Assembly (NCBI GenBank): GCA_019510125.1
Contig: JAEKKX010000014.1
Location: 1 to 64,000 of the forward strand
Direction: 5' to 3'
DNA from: Lysobacterales bacterium
Lineage (GTDB): Bacteria > Pseudomonadota > Gammaproteobacteria > Xanthomonadales > Xanthomonadaceae
Length of the DNA stretch: 64,000 nt
The position numbers and the translations under genes were made by a program. Position 1 is the stretch's first letter. The number at the start of each line of letters is the position of its first letter. The notes below the pieces were generated by a model. The model made no database searches, was not told the origin of the DNA, and worked only from the letters and a program-made list of their open reading frames with translations. Below, in pieces: positions 26,330 to 34,031 of the stretch.

Positions 26330-27955
26330 TCACGCATCCTCGATGCTTCCGCCGCCCAGCAGCCGCAGGTTGAGGCCTTCGCGTTCGGACAGCATTTCGT
26401 CCAGCACCGCGTCGAGGTCGGCGGCATCCACTCGGCCCGGGTGGCCCGAGCGGATGGATTGCTGGGCGAGGCGCCGCGCGATTTCCTTGATGAAGGCCGC
26501 GCTCACGCCGTCGGTGCGTGCGACGAGATCGGCGGCCGCCTCCGGGTCGATGTCGAGGCCCCTGCCGTAGAGCCGTAGCAGGCGCTCCCGGCAGTCGCTG
26601 TCGGGCACCGGCACTTCGATGGCGTGGTCGATCCGGCCCGGGCGCTGGATCAGCGCGGTTTCCAGCGCCTGCGGACGGTTGGTGGTCATGATCACGAACA
26701 GATCGACGTCGGATTTCAGGCCGTCCATCTCGTTGAGCAGGCGGTTGAGCATGACTTCGTCGCAGGCCGACGACATCTGGTCGCGCTGTCGCGCGATGAG
26801 GTCGGCGTCCTCGATCACGAGGATCGACGGCGCGAACAGCCGCGCCAGCCGGAAATAGGTGCCGATCATGCCGACCTGCTCCGCCGTGACCAGGAACGTG
26901 GTGTGGTCGCGCAGGCGTTCGGCGAGGTAACGGATCGTATGGGTCTTGCCGGTGCCGGGCGGGCCGTACAGCAGGATGCCCTTGCGCCCGGACTGTCCGA
27001 ACGCCTTCAGCGCCTCGCGCTCCGCGGCGAAACCGATGACGTGCCGTTCCAGCGCCCGCTTCACGGCGTCGGGCAGCACCAGTTCTTCCTCGCCGACCGG
27101 CGTGCGGAAATGCACGGTGAGCGCGTTCGCCGCCATGCCGCGATAACTCTCGCTGGCCTCCAGCGACAGCACCTTGCCGCGATAGCTGCGTCCTTCCGCG
27201 ATGGCGGCTTCGATCGCGTCGAGCATGGCCATCGTGCGCGCGCCCGCGGCTTCGCCCGGCGGCGACAGGATCTCCACGTTCAACTGCGGCGTCTGGGTGA
27301 AGTCGGAACCCGCGTTCACCCACACGGCGAGCGGCACGTCGCCGTCCTCGACCAGCGAGAGCGCATTCGTCGCCAATCGCACGGGGCGGCCTTCGCCGAT
27401 GTCGATGTCCTCGTACTGGATCGCGCCGACCAGCTTGGCGTGATCGCGCTCGGACACCAGCGTCGCCATGTCCGAGGCGTCGTAGCGGTTGCGCCCGTGG
27501 ATGCCCACGCGGCGCGCGCCGGCCGTGAGCGCATCCAGCGCGAGCTGCACCTCGACGCGGAGGTACGCCGGGAACTCGCGCCGGACGATCACCAGGCTGT
27601 CCGGGGACCAGCCACGGAAGGCTTCGTCGATCACCTGGTGGGCCTTGCGCGCGGGGCGCGCCGCGTCCGGCGCTTTGTCCTCGGCGTGGTCCTCGAGCGA
27701 CACCCGCAGGGTCGCGCAGCCGTACTCGGGCGCCAGGCGCATCATCTCGCCATGGATGGTCTCGGCGATGGTCCGCGTCCATGGCCCGATCTTCGTCGCG
27801 CCGTTGCGGTCGATGTGTCGCGCCCACTGTTCGGCGTTGTCCTTCCCGAATCCGATGCAGCGCCGCAGCAGCGCGGCCAGCCCCGCGAACGGCGTGTCCT
27901 CGTCGTCGTGGACGACGAGGAAGACATCCTTCACCCAGCCCGGCGTTTCCTTCAT
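26330..27955 (-). CDS. AAA+ ATPase with N-terminal ClpS-like domain
   Basis: 541 residues from the ATG at 27955 (MKETPGWVKDV); the track start at 28306 is too early. Residues about 10-90 resemble the adaptor ClpS: VFLVVHDDEDTPF matches VILVNDDYTPM, and ARHIDRNGATKIG matches the later His-containing helix, so the Asp, Thr and His of the N-degron pocket seem kept. Residues 90-310 are an unassigned middle region. The AAA+ module follows: GPPGTGKTHT near 330, Walker B ILVIEDAD near 375, sensor MTTNRPQ near 420, arginine finger RPGRIDHAI near 438 and a helical lid. No HExxH protease motif. Likely an unfoldase acting on proteins chosen by the ClpS part. Function is inferred. Confidence 0.85.
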   Translation of the reverse strand: MKETPGWVKDVFLVVHDDEDTPFAGLAALLRRCIGFGKDNAEQWARHIDRNGATKIGPWTRTIAETIHGEMMRLAPEYGCATLRVSLEDHAEDKAPDAARPARKAHQVIDEAFRGWSPDSLVIVRREFPAYLRVEVQLALDALTAGARRVGIHGRNRYDASDMATLVSERDHAKLVGAIQYEDIDIGEGRPVRLATNALSLVEDGDVPLAVWVNAGSDFTQTPQLNVEILSPPGEAAGARTMAMLDAIEAAIAEGRSYRGKVLSLEASESYRGMAANALTVHFRTPVGEEELVLPDAVKRALERHVIGFAAEREALKAFGQSGRKGILLYGPPGTGKTHTIRYLAERLRDHTTFLVTAEQVGMIGTYFRLARLFAPSILVIEDADLIARQRDQMSSACDEVMLNRLLNEMDGLKSDVDLFVIMTTNRPQALETALIQRPGRIDHAIEVPVPDSDCRERLLRLYGRGLDIDPEAAADLVARTDGVSAAFIKEIARRLAQQSIRSGHPGRVDAADLDAVLDEMLSEREGLNLRLLGGGSIEDA

Positions 27956-27986
27956 GTCTGATGGCCCATTCGACGCGTGGTCCCGG

Positions 27987-27992
27987 ATTATA
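27987..27992 (-). promoter_or_regulatory. -10 box of the ClpS-AAA gene
   Basis: A perfect TATAAT on the minus strand, 32 bases upstream of the ATG at 27955. The -35 region is GC-rich and not recognisable. Confidence 0.55.
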
Positions 27993-28323
27993 GGCGTGGC
28001 GGCCGCATGGCCCGTTGCCGGTCGCCGGCCGCGACCGACGCGATGCCGATCCGCGCCGGGACGAGCGCCGCTGCCGCGGGCCCGTGACCGCGCGCGGCCG
28101 GAAATCACGTCCATGTGCGCGAGGCGCCTGCATGCACGGCGCGCCGACAGGGGAACAGGCGATCGCGTCGGGGAAGGCCGCAGGTCCGCGCCTCCCGCCT
28201 TCGATCCGATCGCCGCGTCCGCCGCACGCGCTGCGGCCGTCCCGCGTCCGCGCATCCGCCCCGTCGCGGGGTTCCGCGGCCCGGCGCCGCTTCCCTTCCG
28301 CAGCACAGACGCAGGAGCAGCGC
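27993..28323. other. Divergent intergenic region
   Basis: About 330 bases between the ClpS-AAA promoter and the tectonin gene. Apart from the TATAAT on the minus strand and the AGGAG before 28324 I see no promoter for the plus-strand gene and no gene. Overlapping Arg/Pro-rich frames are shadows. Confidence 0.4.
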
Positions 28324-29727
28324 ATGACGAAGTACCGGATGGCCGCGAACGGCAACGACGGCAGTCTCTGGGCGGTGAACACGACGCAGCAGTCGCTGCG
28401 CTTCCTCGGCAACGGCGCGATCCAGCCGGAGACCTCGCAGGCGATCACCTGCGTCGCCGTGGCGAACGTCGACACGATCTACGGCCTCGGGCCGGCGGGC
28501 GATCTCTACCGCCTCGTCGACACGCCGCTGCGGCCGGTGCCGTGGGACCCGATCTGGCACGCCGCGGTCGCGCCCGACGGCGGCGTCTGGGGCGTGGACG
28601 ACCACGGCAACATCTTCCAGTGGGCGAACAGCGACGGTTGGCAGCCGCGCCCGAACGGCGGCGCGAACGCGCTGTTCATCGCGGTCGGCAACGGCGGCGA
28701 CGCGTGGACCATCGACAACACCAGCGGCTGGTGGGGCGGCCCCGGCGCGCCGTACCGCTGGAACGGCACCACGTTCGCGCGCGTCGAGGGCGCGCCGGAC
28801 GCGCAGTGGATCTCGATCGCGCCCGACGGCACCGTCTGGCTGCAGTCCAGCGACCAGCGCACGCTGCGGCTCGACGGCAACACGTGGCGCGTGGTCGCGA
28901 CCGACACGCCGCGGCTGTACGGCATCACCGCGGGCAACGACGGCCTGGTCTACGGCTGGGACGTCGGCCTGCTCTACGTGCTCGGCGGCGGCGTGTGGCA
29001 GATGCTCGACACGCCCGGCATCGTCAATTGCGTCGGCGTCGCCGCGGACGGCACGCTGCTGGTCGACGGCCAGCCGCCGGTGCGCCTCGCCGGCTTCTCG
29101 GTGTACGAGCGCCTCGCGAACTTCCCGCAGGTGCTCGACGTGTTCGCCATCGACGCGCACAGGATGTACGTGCTCGACGTTCAGGCGAACCGCTACCTCG
29201 AATGGGGCGGCAGCACGTGGCAGCGCATCGCCGGCGGCAACCTCGCTTCGATTTCCGTCGGCATCGACGGCACGCTGTGGGGCGTGGACGCGAACCACGC
29301 GGTCTTCAGCTTCAACGGCAGCGACTGGCAGCCGGTCCCCGGCGCGATGCAGAAGGTGTCGGTCGGCTCGGCGCAGTACATCGTCGGCCTCGACCCCGCC
29401 GGCAAACTGTTCTTCTTCGACGGCGCCTGGCAGCCCATTGCCTCGCCCACCGCCGGTCCGATGCTCGACGTCGCCATCGGCAGCGACGCGTCGCTGTTCG
29501 CCCTCGACGGCGGGCACCGGCTCTGGACCCGCATCGCCCCGGGCGACTGGGCCCAGATCGGCGCCGTCCCGCTGCAGCAGATCGACGCCGCCGACCGCTA
29601 CCACGTCTGCGGCGTCACCCTCGGCAACGGCGGCGACAACAGCGTCTGGACCGGCGCCGGCGTCGCCGTCGGCGCGGACCCGCGCCTGCACCGGTATTTC
29701 AGGTCGGCGAAGCTGCGCGCGGGCTGA
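28324..29727 (+). CDS. Tectonin-like beta-propeller repeat protein
   Basis: 467 residues built of repeats of about 40 residues with the tectonin/TECPR pattern, in which Trp and a DGTVW-type turn recur: GSLWAVN, GGVWGVDDHGNIFQW, GTVWLQS, DGLVYGWD, GTLWGVDANHAVFSF. Such proteins fold as beta-propellers and often bind carbohydrates on cell surfaces. The ATG at 28324 has AGGAG about seven bases upstream, whereas the track start at 28015 lies in the intergenic region. No signal peptide or membrane segment, so it is cytoplasmic or leaves by an unrecognised route. It stands alone. The ligand is unknown. Confidence 0.82.
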   Translation: MTKYRMAANGNDGSLWAVNTTQQSLRFLGNGAIQPETSQAITCVAVANVDTIYGLGPAGDLYRLVDTPLRPVPWDPIWHAAVAPDGGVWGVDDHGNIFQWANSDGWQPRPNGGANALFIAVGNGGDAWTIDNTSGWWGGPGAPYRWNGTTFARVEGAPDAQWISIAPDGTVWLQSSDQRTLRLDGNTWRVVATDTPRLYGITAGNDGLVYGWDVGLLYVLGGGVWQMLDTPGIVNCVGVAADGTLLVDGQPPVRLAGFSVYERLANFPQVLDVFAIDAHRMYVLDVQANRYLEWGGSTWQRIAGGNLASISVGIDGTLWGVDANHAVFSFNGSDWQPVPGAMQKVSVGSAQYIVGLDPAGKLFFFDGAWQPIASPTAGPMLDVAIGSDASLFALDGGHRLWTRIAPGDWAQIGAVPLQQIDAADRYHVCGVTLGNGGDNSVWTGAGVAVGADPRLHRYFRSAKLRAG

Positions 29728-29840
29728 CCGCTGCCGGGCCGGCGTGCGCGGACGACCGGGGGTCTTCCGCAGTCGCTGCCCGGCGAGGGCCGGGGTCCGT
29801 CCGCAGGCGTCGGCCGGCAGGCGGCGCCGGCCGCCATCGC

Positions 29841-30113
29841 CTACTTCGCGTAGCCCTTGAGCAGCGCCAGCAGGGCGTCGGCCTCTTGCGCACGTTTCGT
29901 GGCAGAGGTTTCCGCCACCACGTGTTCGAGCAGGTGGCCCGACAGGACCTCCATCATCAGGCCGTGGATCGCCCCCTTCGCGGCGGCGATCTGGACCAGC
30001 ACGTCCACGCATTCGGCGTCGGATTCCAGCGCCGTCTCCAGCGCGGCGACCTGGCCCGCAACGCGGCGGACGCGGGCCAGCAGCTTCTTCTTGTCGCGAT
30101 TCACGTGCGCCAT
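29841..30113 (-). CDS. dmeR: RcnR/DmeR-type metal-sensing repressor
   Basis: 90 residues from the ATG at 30113 (MAHVNRDKKKLLARVRR), which matches RcnR better than the track ATG at 30122. All-helical CsoR/RcnR family DNA-binding protein without HTH. Metal-site residues of the RcnR/DmeR type are visible: His3, Cys in DAECVDVL near 35, and His residues in GHLLEHVV near 60-64. It is divergent from the DmeF efflux gene with a palindromic operator between, so it likely represses efflux until cobalt or nickel binds. The metal is inferred. Confidence 0.88.
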   Translation of the reverse strand: MAHVNRDKKKLLARVRRVAGQVAALETALESDAECVDVLVQIAAAKGAIHGLMMEVLSGHLLEHVVAETSATKRAQEADALLALLKGYAK

Positions 30114-30125
30114 GGCGTCCAAGCG

Positions 30126-30144
30126 TATACCCTGTAGGGGTATA
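30126..30144. promoter_or_regulatory. DmeR/RcnR operator
   Basis: TATACCC-TGTAG-GGGTATA: an inverted repeat of AT-rich arms flanking C and G tracts, the form of operators bound by the RcnR/CsoR/DmeR group. It lies in the 50-base gap between the divergent dmeR and dmeF starts and can serve both. Confidence 0.7.
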
Positions 30145-30163
30145 TTGCCAGCAGGACTTCCCC

Positions 30164-31150
30164 TTGGATCTCGACTTGGATCTCGACGCCATCGCCGACG
30201 CCCGGCGTCACGACCATGCCTTCGACGCAGGCAACCCCATGGCCGAACGCAATGTCCGCCGCGCCATGTGGCTCACGCTGGCGATGATGGTGGTCGAGAT
30301 CGCCGGCGGCTGGTGGGTCAACTCGATGGCCGTGCTGGCCGACGGCTGGCACATGAGCTCGCACGCGCTCGCCCTCGGGCTGGCCGCGTTCGCCTATGCC
30401 TGCGCCCGCCGCTTCGCAGGCGATCGACGCTTCGCCTTCGGCACCTGGAAGATCGAAATTCTCGGCGGCTACACCAGCGCGATCCTGCTCATGGGCGTGG
30501 CGCTGCTGATGGTGTTCCAGTCGGTCGAGCGCCTGTTCCGGCCCAGCCAGATCCACTACGCGCAGGCGATCGCGATCGCGATCGTCGGCCTCGCGGTGAA
30601 CCTGCTCTGCGCATGGTGGCTGCGCGACCATCACGCGCACGATCATCCGCACGGCCACGGCCACGGCCACGCTCATGCCCACGATCACGATCACGATCAC
30701 GATCACCGCGATCACCATGGCCACCATCACGATCTCAACCAGCGCTCGGCCTACCTGCATGTCATCGCCGATGCCGCGACCTCGGTGCTGGCGATCGTGG
30801 CCCTGTTCGGAGGCCTGGTCTTCGGCGCGGCCTGGCTGGATCCGGTGATGGGACTGGTGGGGGCGGGGCTGGTGGCCGTCTGGGCCCGGGGCCTGCTCCG
30901 GGATTCGGTGCGCATCCTGCTGGATGCCCAGATGGACGCGCCCGTGGTCGCCGAAATCCGCGAAGCCATCGAAGGCGGCGCGATCCCGGCGCGCATCAGC
31001 GACCTCCATGTGTGGCAAGTCGGCCGCGGCAAGTTCGCCTGCATGGCCGAAGTCGTCACGTCGTCGCCGGTGGACGCCGAAGCCTTCCATCGCGCGCTCT
31101 CCGTCCACGAAGAGATCGTGCACGTGACGATCGAGGTGCGCTCCGGCTGA
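30164..31150 (+). CDS. dmeF: Cation diffusion facilitator DmeF
   Basis: Inner-membrane divalent-cation/proton antiporter, 328 residues. Six helices between about residues 30 and 250, with the CDF metal motif LADGWHMSSH near 60 and a matching VIADAATS near 200. The loop between helices IV and V is very His-rich (HGHGHGHAHAHDHDHDHDH), typical of Co/Ni/Zn CDF proteins. A C-terminal cytoplasmic domain (about 265-328) has ISDLHVWQVG. The start is TTG at 30164 with AGGA eight bases upstream; the HDHAFDAGNPMAERN segment before helix I is conserved in DmeF, which supports a start before the ATG at 30239. Confidence 0.9.
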   Translation: MDLDLDLDAIADARRHDHAFDAGNPMAERNVRRAMWLTLAMMVVEIAGGWWVNSMAVLADGWHMSSHALALGLAAFAYACARRFAGDRRFAFGTWKIEILGGYTSAILLMGVALLMVFQSVERLFRPSQIHYAQAIAIAIVGLAVNLLCAWWLRDHHAHDHPHGHGHGHAHAHDHDHDHDHRDHHGHHHDLNQRSAYLHVIADAATSVLAIVALFGGLVFGAAWLDPVMGLVGAGLVAVWARGLLRDSVRILLDAQMDAPVVAEIREAIEGGAIPARISDLHVWQVGRGKFACMAEVVTSSPVDAEAFHRALSVHEEIVHVTIEVRSG

Positions 31151-31187
31151 AGCGGTCGTCGCGATGTGCGCGCCCGACCCGGGCGCT

Positions 31188-31598
31188 TCATGGCGATCGC
31201 GGAGACAATTCCACGCGCCACGATCTGCAATACCCCGCCTGGTCGGAGCAGGCGTCCTGGAGGCACAGGATGAATATCGCCGCAAGCGTTGCCGTGGCGA
31301 GCAGGGAGACCCAGGGGACGCCGTGCTTGCGATCCCTGTTTTTCAGGGTGCTGCGCGCGCTGACGAGCACGCAGATGAAGGCGGCCAGTGAGATCTGCGC
31401 CAGCATGCCCTTGACGAGGACTTCGCCGAATCCGCCTGGACCATCGCCGTGCACGATCGTGCATTGACGGAGGATGGTCGCGACGAACATCGCATTGATC
31501 GCCACGGTCGATGCGACAACGGCTGTTCGCATGGAGGGGAAAAGGCTTCGCATGGAGAAAGGCTTCGCACGACGCGGCGCAATGCGCCTTCGGGACAT
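31188..31598 (-). CDS. Hypothetical three-helix membrane protein
   Basis: 136 residues from the ATG at 31598 (MSRRRIAPRR); the 221-residue track ORF includes an upstream Pro/Gly stretch that is probably not coding. ATGs at 31553 and 31532 are possible. A basic N-terminus, then three hydrophobic segments (TAVVASTVAINAMFVATIL, GMLAQISLAAFICVLV, LLATATLAAIFILCL) with Cys-containing loops and a DACSDQAGYC motif at the C-terminal end that could form a periplasmic disulfide. No family recognised. Confidence 0.6.
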   Translation of the reverse strand: MSRRRIAPRRAKPFSMRSLFPSMRTAVVASTVAINAMFVATILRQCTIVHGDGPGGFGEVLVKGMLAQISLAAFICVLVSARSTLKNRDRKHGVPWVSLLATATLAAIFILCLQDACSDQAGYCRSWRVELSPRSP

Positions 31599-31705
31599 CG
31601 CGGAGGATTCTCGTCGCTGCAGGTGGGCGCGGAGTGAGGTGCGCGTGTCGTCCGGATGAAGCGCAGCGCCTGGGAAGGGCGAACGTCTGCTCTTTGCCGG
31701 GTCCG

Positions 31706-31753
31706 ATCCTTGCGGGGGCCCATCCTGGCGGGGGCCCGTCCTCGCCGGGCTCT
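31706..31753. repeat. Three 16-base tandem units
   Basis: ATCCTTGCGGGGGCCC, ATCCTGGCGGGGGCCC and the more diverged GTCCTCGCCGGGCTCT follow one another in the divergent gap before the next lipoprotein gene. Probably slippage-derived; a binding-site role cannot be excluded. Confidence 0.6.
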
Positions 31754-31843
31754 GTCCCGCGCCGTCCGCTTCATCCGAGGCACAATCCCCCATCGACACC
31801 GTCGGCGTCGGGCCGTGCGGGTCGTTTCCGGGAGAGTGCGGAC

Positions 31844-32293
31844 ATGACGTCATGGCGGGTGTGGCTTGGGGCAGGGCTGGTGCTGGCGTGCGGGGCCTGT
31901 GGTGCAGGGCAGCCGACCCGGCCGGAGGCGGCCGCGGTCGCGGATGTCGCGCGGGCGTGCGCGCCGTGGGACGGTGCGGCGTTCAGCGTGTCGGTGCCGT
32001 TGCGCGAGGGGGCCGATCCGGTCGCGCTGCCGGCGCTGCGGGTGATGGTGTGGTCGCCGCCGCAGTTCGAGCATGAGCGGACGGTGGTCTTCGCCGACGG
32101 CGACGACCGCACAGGCGTGGCCCAGTACATGGAGGCCGAGGATCGGGCGACGCCGCTGACCGGCGAGGCGACGTTCCGGCAGGCCGCCGACGGCGGCCTC
32201 GAGGGCACGTTGCGGTTGAAGGCCGCCGACGGCCGGCGCTTCGAACGTCGCTTCCGCGGCCGCCTCGACGACCGCATGGTGATGTGCGGCTGA
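31844..32293 (+). CDS. Hypothetical lipoprotein
   Basis: 149 residues from the ATG at 31844, which has GGGAG upstream; the track start at 31511 reads through intergenic repeats. A short signal (WLGAGLVLACGAC) gives a lipobox LACG or CGAC, so the protein should be lipid-anchored. The mature part is beta-rich with a VRMVWSPPQFEHE-like segment and a repeated polar pattern at the C-terminus, but no family that I recognise. Confidence 0.75.
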   Translation: MTSWRVWLGAGLVLACGACGAGQPTRPEAAAVADVARACAPWDGAAFSVSVPLREGADPVALPALRVMVWSPPQFEHERTVVFADGDDRTGVAQYMEAEDRATPLTGEATFRQAADGGLEGTLRLKAADGRRFERRFRGRLDDRMVMCG

Positions 32294-32311
32294 AGGCGCG
32301 CCGCGCCGGCC

Positions 32312-32911
32312 TCAGCCGATGCGATACACCTGTCCGGTCTGCGCGCCTTCCACGCTGCGGCTGTAGCCCAGCGCGGCGCGGGCCGCGGGCACCGGCTCGA
32401 AGCCGCGGAAATACGGCGCGTAGCCGGGCATCGATTCGGCCAGGACGCCGGGGCTGACGGCGTTGATGCGCAGGCCGCGCGGCAGTTCCAGCGCCGCCGA
32501 GCGGACGAAGCCCTCGATCGCGCCGTTGACCAGCGACGCCGACGCGCCGTAGCGGATCGGGTCCTGCGCCAGCACGCCGGTGGTGAGGGTGATCGAACCG
32601 CCGTCGTTGAGGCGGGTCGCGGCCAGCAGCGCGAGCCGGACCTGGCCCATCAGCTTGTCCTGCAGGCCCAGCGCCCACTGTTCCGGGGTGAGCTCCAGCA
32701 GCGGGCCGAAGGCGACGTTGCCGGCGGCGGCGATCACGCCGTCCAGCGGGCCGACCCGGTCGAGCGCGGCGGCGATGCCGTCGGGGTCGGTAAGGTCGAG
32801 GCGGACGTCGCCGGCGGAGCGGCCGGCGGCGACCAGTTCATGGCGCGCGCCCAGTTCGGCGGCGACGGCGCGGCCCAGGGTGCCGTGGGCACCGACGAGG
32901 AGCAGTTTCAT
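32312..32911 (-). CDS. Short-chain dehydrogenase
   Basis: NAD(P)H-dependent oxidoreductase of the SDR fold, 199 residues from the ATG at 32911 (MKLLLVGAHGTLG), which has AAAGGA upstream; the track start at 32941 is ten codons too early. GAHGTLG is a variant of the Rossmann TGxxxGxG, AAAGNV stands for NNAG, and the protein is shorter than usual SDRs. The catalytic Tyr-x-x-x-Lys is not clear: the expected position reads RYGASASLVN with no Lys, so activity on a substrate is uncertain. Divergent from a LysR gene that probably controls it. Confidence 0.85.
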   Translation of the reverse strand: MKLLLVGAHGTLGRAVAAELGARHELVAAGRSAGDVRLDLTDPDGIAAALDRVGPLDGVIAAAGNVAFGPLLELTPEQWALGLQDKLMGQVRLALLAATRLNDGGSITLTTGVLAQDPIRYGASASLVNGAIEGFVRSAALELPRGLRINAVSPGVLAESMPGYAPYFRGFEPVPAARAALGYSRSVEGAQTGQVYRIG

Positions 32912-33003
32912 GGCGATTCCTTTGTTGCGATGCGCCGACAATCGGCGAGGTGGCGGCAGTCTGCGCCGGCGGATTCGCCTTGATTAGCCGGCCGGGCGCG
33001 GAA

Positions 33004-33018
33004 ATACTGTTTCCGTAT
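33004..33018. promoter_or_regulatory. LysR-type box between SDR and LysR genes
   Basis: ATAC-TGTTTCC-GTAT, a T-N11-A type inverted repeat overlapping the lysR-type ATG at 33017 and about 100 bases upstream of the SDR gene. It fits an autoregulated LysR operator. Confidence 0.5.
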
Positions 33019-33937
33019 GAAAACAATGTCCGCCGACATCGACCGGATGCTCTGCTTCGCCGCGGTCGCCGAGCACGGCAGCTTCACCGCCGCGGCGGCC
33101 GCGCTGGGCTGCTCCAAGGCGCACGTCAGCCGGCAGGTGGCCGAGCTGGAGCAGGCGCTGGGCGCGCAGTTGCTGTTGCGCACGACGCGGCGGCTGTCGC
33201 TCACCGCGCTGGGCCACCGCCATGCCGAGGACGTGGGCCGCCTGCGTGCGGCCTACGACGAGGCCCGGCAGCGCGTCGCCGCCGAGCGCGACGAGGTGCG
33301 CGGGGTGCTGCGGATCACCACCGCGACCACGTTCGGCGAAGTGTTCCTGGTCGATCTCGTCCGCGATTTCATGGCGCGGCATCCGCAGGTGGACGTGGAG
33401 ATCGACACCAGCATCGTGGTCCGCGACCTGTTCGACGGCCGCTGGGACTTCGCGTTCCGCATCACCCGGGTGATCGACGAGCGCCTGGTCGCGCGCGCGG
33501 TGGGCGTGGTGCGCGAGATCGCGGTGGCGGCGCCGGCGCTGCTGGCCGGGCGCGAGCCGCCGCGACGCCCCGCCGATCTCGGCCCGCTGCCGGCGCTGCG
33601 CAACAGCCATTTCAGCGACGACGCGGAGTGGGTGTTCGTGCGCGGCGGCGACAGCGGCACGGTGCGTCCGCACGCGCGTCTGGCGATCAACAATTTCGCG
33701 GCGCTGCAGCGCGCGGCCGAGCGCGGCGTGGGCATGGCCCGGCTGCCGTACTACCTGGTGCGGGATGCGCTCGCCGAGGGCCGGCTGGTGCGGCTGCTGC
33801 CGGACTGGGAGATCGCGCAACTGCCGATGGCGCTGGTGCATCCGCAGCGTCGCCATCCCACGCGCCTGCAGCAGGCGTTCCGCAGCTTCGCGCTGGCGTG
33901 GTTCGAGGCGCCGGAACGCCAGGCGCTGCTGCGCTGA
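33017..33937 (+). CDS. LysR-family transcriptional regulator
   Basis: 306 residues, family length. The winged HTH lies at residues 8-65 (MLCFAAVAEHGSFTAAAAALGCSKAHVSRQVAELE), followed by the substrate-binding domain (about 92-300) with the RITTATTFGEVFL start typical of the CrgA/YafC-like group. The effector is unknown. Divergently placed to the SDR gene with a 105-base gap holding a LysR box. Confidence 0.93.
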   Translation: MKTMSADIDRMLCFAAVAEHGSFTAAAAALGCSKAHVSRQVAELEQALGAQLLLRTTRRLSLTALGHRHAEDVGRLRAAYDEARQRVAAERDEVRGVLRITTATTFGEVFLVDLVRDFMARHPQVDVEIDTSIVVRDLFDGRWDFAFRITRVIDERLVARAVGVVREIAVAAPALLAGREPPRRPADLGPLPALRNSHFSDDAEWVFVRGGDSGTVRPHARLAINNFAALQRAAERGVGMARLPYYLVRDALAEGRLVRLLPDWEIAQLPMALVHPQRRHPTRLQQAFRSFALAWFEAPERQALLR

Positions 33938-34031
33938 CGCCGCCGCGTCGCCTCGTCATCGCATCGACGGAACGCGGCGATCGGCGCGTGTCCATTGCCG
34001 CGGCCGGCGACGGTCGGTAACGTGCGCGGTC

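Noticed and set aside
30640-30740. Simple-sequence repeat of CAC/GAT units in dmeF
   Set aside because: It simply encodes the His/Asp-rich loop usual in CDF proteins; not a separate repeat element.
31599-31843. N-terminal extension of the 221-codon frame of the hypothetical membrane protein
   Set aside because: The extra 85 codons read through the tandem repeats and the opposite gene's promoter region; the ATG at 31598 or later fits better.
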